Below the pieces are notes generated by a model that ran no database searches, was not told where the DNA came from, and saw only the letters and a program-made list of their open reading frames with translations. From the NCBI RefSeq assembly GCF_000585375.1, contig NZ_KK073874.1, positions 6,106,894 to 6,170,893 on the forward strand: DNA of 64,000 nucleotides, written 5' to 3'. The stretch's first letter is position 1. Each line of letters opens with the position of its first letter. A program made the position numbers and the translations under genes. The DNA is from Cryptosporangium arvum DSM 44712 (GTDB taxonomy: Bacteria; Actinomycetota; Actinomycetes; Mycobacteriales; Cryptosporangiaceae). Shown piece after piece: positions 16,190 through 24,345 of this stretch.

Positions 16190-16212
16190 GCCCGGTCCTC
16201 AGAGGACCGGGC
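16190..16212 (-). terminator. Strong GC hairpin after the HMG-operon, candidate terminator
   Basis: A perfect 10-bp stem, GCCCGGTCCT pairing with AGGACCGGGC on either side of a 3-base loop, lies 26 bases beyond the last gene (stop at 16238) of the minus-strand operon. It has no T-tract, which is common for actinobacterial terminators. The surrounding 207-base gap (16031-16237) otherwise holds only the DUF4185-gene promoter region. Confidence 0.45.
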
Positions 16213-16237
16213 TGCGCACTGTTTCAGTTCACTTTTG

Positions 16238-17026
16238 TCAACTGGATCGGTAATGCCCCCGAGCCAGCAGCCGGCCGCCGTCGTACAGCTCCACGTCCGT
16301 GCCGCGCCCGACGATCCGCAGCGCGGCGTCGACGAGCACCGGGGACCGGGATCGGACCGACCAGTGGGTGATCGACAGGTCCGGGCGAGCCGCGCGGAGC
16401 GCGTCGAGCAGCAGGATGCGCACCAGCGGACCGTGCACCAGCAGGCCGGGCAGCCGCTCCACCTCGACAGCCCAGTCCCGGTCGTAGTGCACGCGGTGGG
16501 TGTTGAACGTGATCGCGGAGAACCGGAACAACTGCCTGATGTCGACGCTCAGCGCGGCGGCCCAGTCCCCGGCCGGAGCCTCGCCGGTGACCGGAGCAGC
16601 CGCGGCGGCCGCGCCCCCCGCGGTCAGGAACACGTCGTGCCAGACGCTGCGCACCGCCACGGTCCCGCCCACCACGAACTCGCGGGTGATGTCGGCGAAC
16701 AGCAGCGGGCCCGACCGCCCTTCCTTCCGCACCACCGAGGTCAGCGACGACCGCTGCTCGACCTGATCGCCCCAGCGCAGCGGGTGGAGGAACTCGGTGT
16801 CCTCGCCCGCGTACATCCGGCGGGGCGGCGCGTCCGGCGGGGTCAGGCCGTCGCCGGCCGGGCTCCCGTCGGCACGCAGCCCGGCGAGCGGCGCGTCGAA
16901 CGGGAAGTACAGGCCCTCCCAGGCCGGGGGGAGGGCGGCGCCCGCCTCCACCGGTTCACCCGGCGCGAACGTGCCCGCGAACCGAACGGCGGGCGCGAGG
17001 TCCAGTACCGAGGTCCGGGCGATCAC
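16238..17026 (-). CDS. FAS1-like / MaoC-type acyl-CoA hydratase (mesaconyl-C4-CoA hydratase-like)
   Basis: GTG at 17026, overlapping the CoA-transferase stop (GTGA), 262 residues. It has a FAS1-like dehydratase half (WEGLYFPFDAPL and GEDTEFLHPLRWGDQVEQRS) and a MaoC half with FSAITFNTHRVHYDRDWA. This double hot-dog layout is that of mesaconyl-C4-CoA and itaconyl-CoA hydratases and of related 3-methylglutaconyl-type hydratases. In this operon the chemistry that fits is reversible hydration of 3-methylglutaconyl-CoA to HMG-CoA, but itaconyl- or mesaconyl-CoA hydration is an alternative. It is the last gene before a strong hairpin. Confidence 0.8.
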   Translation of the reverse strand: MIARTSVLDLAPAVRFAGTFAPGEPVEAGAALPPAWEGLYFPFDAPLAGLRADGSPAGDGLTPPDAPPRRMYAGEDTEFLHPLRWGDQVEQRSSLTSVVRKEGRSGPLLFADITREFVVGGTVAVRSVWHDVFLTAGGAAAAAAPVTGEAPAGDWAAALSVDIRQLFRFSAITFNTHRVHYDRDWAVEVERLPGLLVHGPLVRILLLDALRAARPDLSITHWSVRSRSPVLVDAALRIVGRGTDVELYDGGRLLARGHYRSS

Positions 17027-18228
17027 ACCACACCGGCCGCGCGCAGCTGGGCGATCCGCTCGTCGGAGTACCCGGCCAGGGCCGTCAGCACGGCCTCGGC
17101 GTGCTCGTTGAGCTCGTTGGCGCGCCGCGCCGGGGTGGCCGGGGTGACGCTGAGCCGCACCGGCTGCCCGAACATGCGCAGCGGTCCGAGCGCGCCGTAC
17201 CCCACCTCGACGACCATCCCGCGCGCCGCGGTCTCCGGGTCGTCGACCACCTCGCCGATGTTCTTCACCGCGGTCAGCGGCACCACGTCGCCGGCGAGTT
17301 CCTCCAGCTCGGCGCGGGTGCGCCCGGCGAACCAGCCGAGGATGAGCGGCTTCACGCGCCGCTCGTAGACCTCTTCGTCGAACCGCTTGCGCATGGTGTC
17401 GATCTCGGGGTCGTCCGCGACCTCGGGGCTCCCGAACAGCGCGCAGGAGACCCGCCACAGCTTGTCGGTGTAGCCGCCGAAGAACACCTGGCCGTCGGCG
17501 CAGGGGAACAGCTCGTACGGCCGGACCCAGGAGTGTCTGTTGCCCGCCGGCCGCGCGACCTTGCCGTCCACGGTGTAGTCGACGACCGCGGTCTCGGTCA
17601 TCGCGAGCACGCTGTCGACCTGGGCGACGTCGACGATCTGGCCCTGGCCGGTGCGCTCGGCGTGCCGGAGCGCGGCGAGCGTGCCGATGACGCCGAACAT
17701 CGTCGCGGACAGGTCCCCGATCGTGACGCCCACGCGCACCGGCGGCTGGTCCGGGTAGCCGTTCATCGACCACAGGCCCCCGGCGGCCTGCGCGGTGTTG
17801 TCGAACGCCGGGCGGCGGCTGCGGGTGCCGGTGCGGCCGTACCCGGAGATCGCGGTGTAGACGAGCCTCGGGTTGACCGCGGCCAGCGTCTCGTAGGAGA
17901 GGCCGAGCTTGTCCATCGTGCCCGGGCGGAAGTTCTCCACCAGCACGTCGGCCCGGCGGACCAGGTCGGTCAGGACCTCCCGGCCCTCGTCCGACCCCAG
18001 GTCGAGCGCCAGCCCGAGTTTGCCCCGGTTGTACTGGGCGTAGTAGCCGCTGACCTCGGTGTCGCCGGCCCGCAGGTAGGGCGGGAAGCCGCGCGCGACG
18101 TCGGGGTCCTTCGGGTTCTCGATCTTGATCACGGTCGCGCCGAGGTCGGCCATGATCTGGGCCGCGTAGGGCCCGGCGAGCACCCGGGACAGGTCGAGGA
18201 CGACGACGCCGTCCAGCGCACCGGTCAT
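17023..18228 (-). CDS. Class III (CaiB/BaiF) CoA-transferase
   Basis: ATG at 18228 (ATGA overlap with the lyase), 401 residues. VVVLDLSRVLAGPYAAQIMADLGATVIKIE is the diagnostic N-terminus; positions NRGKLGLALDL, DVLVENFRPGTMDKLG and the GRTGT-containing loop also match. The catalytic aspartate of the family falls in the VTIGDLSATMFGVIG segment. Enzymes of this family move CoA between dicarboxylates; the human member SUGCT uses glutarate and 3-hydroxy-3-methylglutarate. In an operon with HMG-CoA lyase and HMG-CoA reductase, activation of free HMG or a similar branched acid is a reasonable inference. Confidence 0.88.
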   Translation of the reverse strand: MTGALDGVVVLDLSRVLAGPYAAQIMADLGATVIKIENPKDPDVARGFPPYLRAGDTEVSGYYAQYNRGKLGLALDLGSDEGREVLTDLVRRADVLVENFRPGTMDKLGLSYETLAAVNPRLVYTAISGYGRTGTRSRRPAFDNTAQAAGGLWSMNGYPDQPPVRVGVTIGDLSATMFGVIGTLAALRHAERTGQGQIVDVAQVDSVLAMTETAVVDYTVDGKVARPAGNRHSWVRPYELFPCADGQVFFGGYTDKLWRVSCALFGSPEVADDPEIDTMRKRFDEEVYERRVKPLILGWFAGRTRAELEELAGDVVPLTAVKNIGEVVDDPETAARGMVVEVGYGALGPLRMFGQPVRLSVTPATPARRANELNEHAEAVLTALAGYSDERIAQLRAAGVV

Positions 18229-19244
18229 TGCTGGGCCTCCTGGGAAGTCAGCGCCGCGAGGACGCGGGACGGGCCGGTTCTCCCGCGCTCGGCGGCCAGC
18301 CACTGGGACGTGCGCACCAGCGCGGTGAGGTCCAGGCCGGTGTCGATGCCCAGGCCGTGCAGCATCCAGACCAGTTCCTCGGTGGCGAGGTTGCCGGTCG
18401 CGCCGGCGGCGTAGGGGCAGCGCCCGAGGCCGCCGACCGCGGCGTCGAACTCGGTGACCCCGACGCGTAGCGCGGCGAGGACGTTCGCGAGGCCCTGACC
18501 GTAGGTGTCGTGCAGGTGCAGGGCCAGCGCGGTCACCGGCACGCCGGCGTCGACCGTGCGCCGGACGACGTCGGCGACCTGGCCGGGCGTGCCGAGGCCG
18601 ACGGTGTCGCCGAGCGCGACCGTGGCGCAGCCGGCGGCGTGGAGTTCGGCGGCCATCGCCGCGACCGTCGACGCGTCGACGTCGCCCTCCCACGGGTCGC
18701 CGAACGACATCGAGAGGTACCCGCGGACGGCACGGCCCGCGCTGCGTGCCTCGGCGGTGACCTTCGCCGCGGTCTCCAGCGAGCCGCGCGCGGTCGAGTT
18801 GAGGTTCGCGGCGGCGAACGAGTCCGTCGCGCTGGCGACGACCGCGACGTCGTCGTAGCCGGCGGTCATCGCGTCGGAGAGGCCCCGGGCGTTCGGGACG
18901 AGCGCCACGGTGCGGCCGCCGGCGGGCAGGACGGCGGCCGAGACCTCGGCGGCGTCGGCGAGCTGCGGTATCCAGCTCGGTGGCACGAAGCTGGTGACCT
19001 CGAGGCCGGCGCGTCCGGCCCCGGCAGCCAGCAACCGGCGGCACAGCTCGGCCTTGGTCGCGGCGGGAACCACGTCAAGCTCGGCCTGCAACCCGTCGCG
19101 CGGCCCCACCTCGTACACCCGCACCGCCACCGGCAGGTCGGGGTCACGCACCGGCCGCGGCACGGGCGTCCAGAGACCGCCGGGCTTCCCGGGAGCGCCG
19201 GGCTTCCCGGGAGCGCCGGGCTTCCCGGGAGCGCCGGGTTTCAC
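18225..19244 (-). CDS. Hydroxymethylglutaryl-CoA lyase
   Basis: The GTG at 19244 overlaps the preceding stop (GTGA), giving 339 residues. The TIM-barrel lyase motifs are clear: VYEVGPRDGLQAE near the start, LHLHDTYGQGLANVLAAL (metal-binding HxH) and GGLGRCPYAAGATGNLATEE, which keeps the catalytic Cys of the HMG-CoA lyase signature. The reaction is (S)-HMG-CoA to acetyl-CoA plus acetoacetate. The first 20 or so residues are unusual: about three PGAPGK repeats encoded by an 18-bp tandem repeat. A later in-frame start is possible, but the overlap supports this one. Confidence 0.9.
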   Translation of the reverse strand: MKPGAPGKPGAPGKPGAPGKPGGLWTPVPRPVRDPDLPVAVRVYEVGPRDGLQAELDVVPAATKAELCRRLLAAGAGRAGLEVTSFVPPSWIPQLADAAEVSAAVLPAGGRTVALVPNARGLSDAMTAGYDDVAVVASATDSFAAANLNSTARGSLETAAKVTAEARSAGRAVRGYLSMSFGDPWEGDVDASTVAAMAAELHAAGCATVALGDTVGLGTPGQVADVVRRTVDAGVPVTALALHLHDTYGQGLANVLAALRVGVTEFDAAVGGLGRCPYAAGATGNLATEELVWMLHGLGIDTGLDLTALVRTSQWLAAERGRTGPSRVLAALTSQEAQQ

Positions 19245-19253
19245 GGGACCGCC
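19182..19253. repeat. 18-bp minisatellite inside the start of the HMG-CoA lyase gene
   Basis: The unit GGGCTTCCCGGGAGCGCC is perfectly repeated at 19182-19199, 19200-19217 and 19218-19235, with a fourth, degenerate copy at 19236-19253 (GGGTTTCACGGGACCGCC). In the lyase frame (minus strand) each copy adds Gly-Ala-Pro-Gly-Lys-Pro. The degenerate copy contains the lyase GTG start and the reductase stop. Being a multiple of three, copy number change would alter the N-terminus length without frameshift. Confidence 0.9.
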
Positions 19254-20524
19254 GGGGGCGTCGAGCCGCGGAGTTCGGCCAGGACCTCGGCCGCGTACTC
19301 CGCGCGGATCTTGCGCTCGGCGACGATGCGGCTCGCGACCGGCGCCACCTCGTGCGGCTCGGCGCCGGCGCTCGCCGCGATCGTGCGCGCGTGCAGCGTC
19401 ATGTGTCCACGCTGGATCCCCTCCGCGGCCAGCGCCCGGCAGGCCGCGAGGTTCTGCGCGAGCCCCACCGACGCGATCACCGCGCCGAGCTCGACCGCGG
19501 TGCCGATCCCGAGGATCCGCACCGCGGCCCGCGCGACCGGGTGCGCGCGTGTCGCACCCCCGACCAGCCCGACCGCCAGCGGCACCTCGAGCGTGCCGGC
19601 CAGGTGCCCCTCCGGCGTCTGCTCGAACCGGGACAGCGCCCGGTAGCCCCCGTCGCGCGCCGCGTGCGAGTGGCACCCGGCCTCGACCGCGCGGGTGTCG
19701 TTCCCGGTGGCGAGCACCACGGCCGTGATCCCGTTCATGATGCCCTTGTTGTGGGTCGCCGCCCGGTACGGGTCGGCCTCCGCGAACGCCGACGCGTGCA
19801 CGATGTCGCGCACCACCTCGGCGCCACCGAGCAGGTCCCGGTCGAACGTCGCCCGGGCCCGCACCAGCCGCTGGTCGGCCTTGTTGCTCAGGATGCGCAG
19901 GATCGCGCGCCCACCGGCGATCTCGGCCAGCCGCGGCGCGAGCGCCTCGGCCATCGTGTTCACCGCGTTCGCGCCCATCGCGTCGCGCACGTCGACGTGC
20001 AGGTGGACGATGACCTGCACGCCGGTGCGGGTCGGCAGCTCGCGGACCTCGACCGCGCGGGCCCCACCCCCGAACGAGACCAGCACGGGGTCCTGGAGGT
20101 CGGCCAGCGCCAGGATCTCCGCCGACGCCTCGCGCAGCCGGAACGCCGCCGCCCCCGGGTCGGGCACGTCGACGAGCTGGATCTGGGCGATCATCACCGA
20201 CCCGGAGTTCGACGTGGTGAACCCCCCGTGCTCTCGGGCCATCCGCGCCGCGTTGCTGGCCGCGGCCACCACCGACGGCTCCTCGGTCGCCATCGGTACC
20301 AGCCGGTCGACCCCGTCGACGACGAAGTTCGTCCCGACGCCGAGCGGGACGCCGAGGAGCCCGACGACGTTCTCGATCATGTGGTCGGCCTGCTCGATCG
20401 AGAGCCCGGCGCCGGGGTCGAGCACGTCCAGCTCCGCGGGCGGGAGGCCGGCGCTCCCGGCGACGCGCTCGCGCCGTCCGCTGACGTCCGAGTCCCGGAG
20501 TCCGGTCAGTCGACTGGTCACCAC
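19241..20524 (-). CDS. Class II (degradative-type) HMG-CoA reductase
   Basis: 427 residues, the usual class II length (about 428). Catalytic residues are in place: Glu82 in ATEEPSVVAAASNAA, Lys260 in THNKGIMNG, Asp276 in GNDTRAVEAG and His374 in GHMTLHAR. The coenzyme A/substrate block VDVRDAMGANAVNTMAE is also present. Class II enzymes such as that of Pseudomonas mevalonii usually run in the oxidative direction, mevalonate to HMG-CoA. Coupled genes for HMG-CoA lyase, a CoA-transferase and a hydratase support catabolism rather than isoprenoid synthesis. The PucR-type regulator gene ends 55 bases upstream on the same strand. Confidence 0.93.
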   Translation of the reverse strand: MVTSRLTGLRDSDVSGRRERVAGSAGLPPAELDVLDPGAGLSIEQADHMIENVVGLLGVPLGVGTNFVVDGVDRLVPMATEEPSVVAAASNAARMAREHGGFTTSNSGSVMIAQIQLVDVPDPGAAAFRLREASAEILALADLQDPVLVSFGGGARAVEVRELPTRTGVQVIVHLHVDVRDAMGANAVNTMAEALAPRLAEIAGGRAILRILSNKADQRLVRARATFDRDLLGGAEVVRDIVHASAFAEADPYRAATHNKGIMNGITAVVLATGNDTRAVEAGCHSHAARDGGYRALSRFEQTPEGHLAGTLEVPLAVGLVGGATRAHPVARAAVRILGIGTAVELGAVIASVGLAQNLAACRALAAEGIQRGHMTLHARTIAASAGAEPHEVAPVASRIVAERKIRAEYAAEVLAELRGSTPPAVP

Positions 20525-20579
20525 GTGTGTCCTCCTCGCTGGGGCCTCGGCCCAGGCTAGGAGCGGGCGCGGCGATCAC

Positions 20580-22505
20580 CTATGGATGTTCGGCCCACTG
20601 ATCGCCCGAGTTGATGTGCGGATCGACCCGTGCCGCCAGCTCGTCCAGCCGGACCGCCAGCGAGATCCGGAACAGCCGTTCCTCGTTCCGCCAGGTGGTG
20701 CCGAGCACCCGGTCGAGGCGGTCGAGCCGCTGCAGGATCGTGTTGGGGTGGAAGTTCAGCGCGCGGGCGGTCCTCGTCGGGCTCGCGTTGTGACGCACGA
20801 ACGCGCGCAGCGTCGTCAGCAGCTCGGTGCCGCGCTCGGCGTCGTACGCGCGCACCGCACCGATCGTCGCGTCGAGGAACTCACGCAGCGACCGGGGATC
20901 GGTGTCCAGCACCGCGGAGTAGGGCAGGTAGTCGTCGGTGTGTTCGGTCGTGCCGGCGATGCCCAGCGCGGAGAGCAGCCGGGCGGTGCGGGTGGCGGTC
21001 GCGACCGCCGCCGCCAGCCCCGCCACCGAATCGACGCCGGGCGGGCGCACGCAGCCCACCGGCTCCCCCACCGCGCCGGCCAGCCGCGCCCGGACGCCCT
21101 CCGCGTCGGTGTCCGACGGCACCAGCGCGACCACCGCGCCGCGGCGCTCCCCCACCAGCGCGCCGGGCAGCTGCTGCTGGGCCGCACGCACGAGCGCGCC
21201 ACGCCCGGCGCCGGTCACCGTGAACAGCAGCACGGTGTCGAGCCCGGCCACCCCGACGCCGAGCCGCCGGGCCCGCCGCTCGCCGTCGGCGCGCCGCTCC
21301 GGGTCGCCGTCGACCAGGTCGGCGACCAGCTCGGCCCGGATCCGGCTCTCCGCCTCCGCGACCGCCTCGCGCTGCAGCGCCAGCAGCGCGCCGACCTGCA
21401 TGGCCCGCTCCACCGTGCGCCGGTCCACCGGCGTCAGCTCGAACGTACCGACGCCGAGCAGCGCCGCGCCGAAGTAGCGCGCCCCCGCGGTCATCGACGC
21501 CACCGCGGACAGCCCGTCGTCGTCGACGAGCACGCAGCGCCCCGAGGTGCGCGCGGCGTCGAGAGCGCCACGGGTGACCGCCCCGAGCGTGAGCTCCCCG
21601 GACGGTTCCGAGTCCGCGATCGGCCGGTCCCGCTCGTCGATCACCACGACCCGCCGCCCGAGCGCCGCGCCGAGCGTCCGCGCCACCGGCCCGAACCCGC
21701 CGCCGGCCAGCACCGCCCGGAGCAGGTCCTGGTGGACGGTGTTGGCGCGGTCGCGCTCACCGAGGTGGGCGGTGAGCCGCTCCAGTGCGCTGCGGGCCTC
21801 GTCGTCGGAGCGCTGGAGCTCGCGGATGCGCTGCGCGGTCTGCAGCACCACCGACGCGTGGTCGGCGAGCGCGGAGAGCAGCGCGATCGCCTCCTGGGTG
21901 AACGCCATCTCCTGGCGGTTGGCCACGAACAGCACGCCGAGCACGTCGGCGCCGGAGAGCATCGGGACGCCGAGGATCGACACCAGCCCCTCGGCCGCGA
22001 CCGCGTCGTCGACCCCGGCGTCGTGCCGCTCGGCGGCGTAGCGGGTGTAGTCGGCCACCCAGTGCGCGGCCCTGCTCTCCACCACCGCGCCGGCCAGCCC
22101 CGCCCCCGGCGGCACCTCCAGCTGCTGGAACAGCGGGCTGACCGAGCCCTTGGTGGTGCGGACCCGCAGCGTGCGGGAGCGGGAGTCGAACTCCGAGAGG
22201 TACGTGACGTCGCAGCCCATCATCGTGTGCGCGCGGTCGACGAGCCGGTCCAGGAGCGTGCCGGTGTCGTGCACCTCGGCCAGCTCGCGGGCGCTGGCGA
22301 ACAGCGCGGTGAGCTCGTGCTCGCGCCGCCGGAGCCGGCCGAGCTCGCGGCGGGCCCCGAGCAGGCGGTCGAGCACGGCGGCCGCGGCCCCGGGCTCGAG
22401 ATCGAGGCGCTCCAGGGCCGCGCGCACGCGGTCGTCGTCCCCGTCCGCACCGGCCACCGCGTCGATCACCGCGAGCAGCGCGGAGGACATCGCCGCCTGG
22501 GTCAT
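20580..22505 (-). CDS. GAF-domain PucR/CdaR-type transcriptional regulator
   Basis: About 641 residues from the ATG at 22505. A TTG at 22523 or ATG at 22490 are alternatives; none has a strong ribosome site. A GAF domain spans residues about 65-230 (LVDRAHTMMGCDVTYLSEF to GVLFVANRQEMAFTQEAIALLSALADHA). A short coiled coil and a CdaR-GGDEF-like middle follow. The C-terminal PucR helix-turn-helix is LRAFVRHNASPTRTARALNFHPNTILQRLDRLD. Such proteins sense acids or CoA-related ligands and control adjacent catabolic operons. It sits directly upstream of the HMG operon in the same direction, so it is the probable regulator. Confidence 0.88.
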   Translation of the reverse strand: MTQAAMSSALLAVIDAVAGADGDDDRVRAALERLDLEPGAAAAVLDRLLGARRELGRLRRREHELTALFASARELAEVHDTGTLLDRLVDRAHTMMGCDVTYLSEFDSRSRTLRVRTTKGSVSPLFQQLEVPPGAGLAGAVVESRAAHWVADYTRYAAERHDAGVDDAVAAEGLVSILGVPMLSGADVLGVLFVANRQEMAFTQEAIALLSALADHASVVLQTAQRIRELQRSDDEARSALERLTAHLGERDRANTVHQDLLRAVLAGGGFGPVARTLGAALGRRVVVIDERDRPIADSEPSGELTLGAVTRGALDAARTSGRCVLVDDDGLSAVASMTAGARYFGAALLGVGTFELTPVDRRTVERAMQVGALLALQREAVAEAESRIRAELVADLVDGDPERRADGERRARRLGVGVAGLDTVLLFTVTGAGRGALVRAAQQQLPGALVGERRGAVVALVPSDTDAEGVRARLAGAVGEPVGCVRPPGVDSVAGLAAAVATATRTARLLSALGIAGTTEHTDDYLPYSAVLDTDPRSLREFLDATIGAVRAYDAERGTELLTTLRAFVRHNASPTRTARALNFHPNTILQRLDRLDRVLGTTWRNEERLFRISLAVRLDELAARVDPHINSGDQWAEHP

Positions 22506-22556
22506 GGAGGAAAACGCTAGCAACTACCGCGAACCATGGGTACCTACCACACTTCA

Positions 22557-22569
22557 CTTACGCTGTAAG
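22557..22569. promoter_or_regulatory. TetR autoregulatory operator CTTAC-N3-GTAAG
   Basis: The palindrome CTTACGCTGTAAG lies 9 bases before the GTG start of the TetR gene, inside its predicted promoter/leader. The same palindrome occurs twice upstream of the oxidoreductase gene after the TetR gene, which makes it the likely TetR binding site and indicates autorepression. Confidence 0.75.
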
Positions 22570-22578
22570 ATCGCGGGC

Positions 22579-23235
22579 GTGAGCGCGCCGCGGATCCCGC
22601 TGAGCCGGGACCGGGTGCTCCGGGCCGCGATCGCGATCGCCGACGCCGACGGGGTCGGAGCACTCACGATGCGCCGCCTGGCCCGGGAGCTCGACGCCGA
22701 GGCGATGTCGCTCTACCACCACGTCACGAACAAGGACGACGTGCTCGACGGCGTCGTCGACGTGATCGCGGGCGAGATCAACGCGGCGGTCGAGCACATC
22801 ACCGCACCGACCTGGAAGGCCGCCGCACGGGAGCGGATCCTCACCGCGCGCTCGATCTTCCTGCGCCACCCCTGGGCACCGGCGGTCTTCGCCGGGCGCA
22901 CCACGGTCAGCTTCGAGGTGGTGCGCTACCACGACCGCCTCGTCGGCCTGATGCACGACGGCGGGTTCACCTACGACCTGGCCCACCACGCGCTGCACGC
23001 GCTGGGCAGCCGGGCGCTGGGCTTCGCGCAGGAGCTGTTCGACCCCGGGGACGCCGGCGGCGCCGCCGAGGTGCCGCCGGAGATGGCCGCGGCGGTGCCG
23101 AACCTGGTCGGCATGCTCGCCGAGGTCGCCCACGACGATCCCGGCTCGACGCTGGGCTGGTGCGACGACCAGTTCGAGTTCGAGTTCGGGCTCGACCTGG
23201 TGCTCGACGGCCTCGAGCGCCTCCGCACCGCCTGA
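22579..23235 (+). CDS. TetR-family regulator (TetR_C_1 group)
   Basis: GTG at 22579, 218 residues. The N-terminal helix-turn-helix is ADGVGALTMRRLARELDAEAMSLYHHVTNKDDVLDGVVD, the very well conserved TetR/TetR_C_1 DNA-binding region. The ligand domain runs from residue about 75. The start is only 9 bases after a CTTAC-N3-GTAAG palindrome. It precedes a quinone-oxidoreductase gene whose leader carries matching palindromes, so the pair makes a self-contained inducible detoxification unit. Its ligand is unknown. It is divergent from the GAF-PucR gene across a gap of about 70 bases. Confidence 0.92.
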   Translation: MSAPRIPLSRDRVLRAAIAIADADGVGALTMRRLARELDAEAMSLYHHVTNKDDVLDGVVDVIAGEINAAVEHITAPTWKAAARERILTARSIFLRHPWAPAVFAGRTTVSFEVVRYHDRLVGLMHDGGFTYDLAHHALHALGSRALGFAQELFDPGDAGGAAEVPPEMAAAVPNLVGMLAEVAHDDPGSTLGWCDDQFEFEFGLDLVLDGLERLRTA

Positions 23236-23253
23236 TCCCCTCCCCTTGACGCG

Positions 23254-23303
23254 CCGTACCTCGTACGGGAGCCTTACGGCGTAAGACAGCCTTACAACGT
23301 AAG
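23254..23303. promoter_or_regulatory. Three palindromes phased at 18 bp upstream of the oxidoreductase gene
   Basis: Three 13-base palindromes start at 23255, 23273 and 23291, exactly 18 bases apart: CGTACCTCGTACG (a variant), CTTACGGCGTAAG and CTTACAACGTAAG. The last runs into the ribosome-binding AAGGAG at 23301-23306 of the downstream GTG at 23313. A TTGAC at 23246-23250 is a candidate -35 element beside them. The two exact copies equal the TetR operator at 22557. Binding would block both transcription and start access. Confidence 0.7.
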
Positions 23304-23312
23304 GAGAAGGTC

Positions 23313-24287
23313 GTGAAAGCCGTGCTCCACACCACCTACGGCGGCCCCGAGGTACTGCGGTTCACCGACGTGGAGACCCCGTCGCCCGCCGACGGCGACG
23401 TGCTCGTCCGAACCCACGCGGTGTCGCTCAACGCCCGCGACTGGCATCTGCTGCGCGGCGACCCCTACCTGGCCCGGCTCGGCGCGCCCGAGCTCGGTCT
23501 CCGGGGTCCGAGGGTGCGCATCCGCGGCACCGACTTCGCCGGAACGGTCGACGCGGTCGGCCCCGGCGTCACCGACCTGGCCGTGGGCGACGAGGTGTTC
23601 GGGGAGGCGCCCGGCGCGTTCGCCGAGTACGTCGTCGCGCCGCGCGACCGCGTCGAGCGCAAGCCCGCCACCCTGACGATGGGCGAAGCGGCGGCGTTAC
23701 CGCTGGCGGCGAACACCGCCCTGATCGGCCTGCGCGAGGTGGCCGGGGTCGGCGCCGGGCAGTCGGTCCTGATCAACGGCGCGTCCGGAGGGGTCGGGCT
23801 GTTCGCCGTGCAGCTGGCCGCCGCCGACGGCGCCGAGGTCACCGCGGTGTGCAGCACCCGCAACGTCGAGACCGTGCGATCGATGGGTGCGCACACGGTC
23901 GTCGACTACACGATCGAACAGCCCACCGGGCGCTACGACGTCGTGTTCGACCTGGTCGGCAACCGGTCGCTGGGCGAGCTGCGCCGGCTGCTGGCCCCGG
24001 GCGGCACGCTGCTGCTCTCCGGCGGCGGGACGTCGGACGGCGGGAGCCTGTTCGGGCCGATGGGGCTGGTCCTCCGCGCGTCGGCGCTGGCCCCGTTCGT
24101 GCGGGAGCGCGTCGTCGTGCTGGAGGCGAAGCCCACCGCCGCCCGCCTCACGGTGCTGCGTGAGCTCGCCGACGCCGGCGTCCTGCGGCCGCTGGTCGAG
24201 CGCACGGTGCCGCTCGCCGCCGCCGCGGACGCCGTGCGCCGGATGGAGACCGAGCACACCCGCGCCAAGATCGTTCTCGCGGTGTGA
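23313..24287 (+). CDS. NAD(P)-dependent zinc-free medium-chain oxidoreductase (quinone oxidoreductase-like)
   Basis: GTG at 23313, 324 residues. The GroES-like half starts MKAVLHTTYGGPEVLRF, with VLVRTHAVSLNARDWHLLRG (family SVNPxDW). The Rossmann half has VLINGASGGVGLFAVQLAAADGAEVTAVCS, the NADPH-binding GxSGGVG motif, and DVVFDLVGNRSLGEL. No zinc-binding Cys cluster is visible. Members reduce quinones or enones in detoxification. The control region carries the TetR palindromes, and the gene lies 77 bases after the TetR gene on the same strand. The 58-base gap to the next gene holds nothing distinct. Confidence 0.9.
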   Translation: MKAVLHTTYGGPEVLRFTDVETPSPADGDVLVRTHAVSLNARDWHLLRGDPYLARLGAPELGLRGPRVRIRGTDFAGTVDAVGPGVTDLAVGDEVFGEAPGAFAEYVVAPRDRVERKPATLTMGEAAALPLAANTALIGLREVAGVGAGQSVLINGASGGVGLFAVQLAAADGAEVTAVCSTRNVETVRSMGAHTVVDYTIEQPTGRYDVVFDLVGNRSLGELRRLLAPGGTLLLSGGGTSDGGSLFGPMGLVLRASALAPFVRERVVVLEAKPTAARLTVLRELADAGVLRPLVERTVPLAAAADAVRRMETEHTRAKIVLAV

Positions 24288-24345
24288 CACGCTGCTTCAC
24301 GCGGCGGAGCGCGGCTGTTCGCCCCGGCGCGCTTAGGTTTCAAGG

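Noticed and set aside
16124-16237. Possible tRNA-like segment (GTGGTACCCCGCGGTTCCAGAGCC)
   Set aside because: No cloverleaf can be built: no matching acceptor stem or anticodon arm. The strong hairpin at 16190-16212 explains the structure better.
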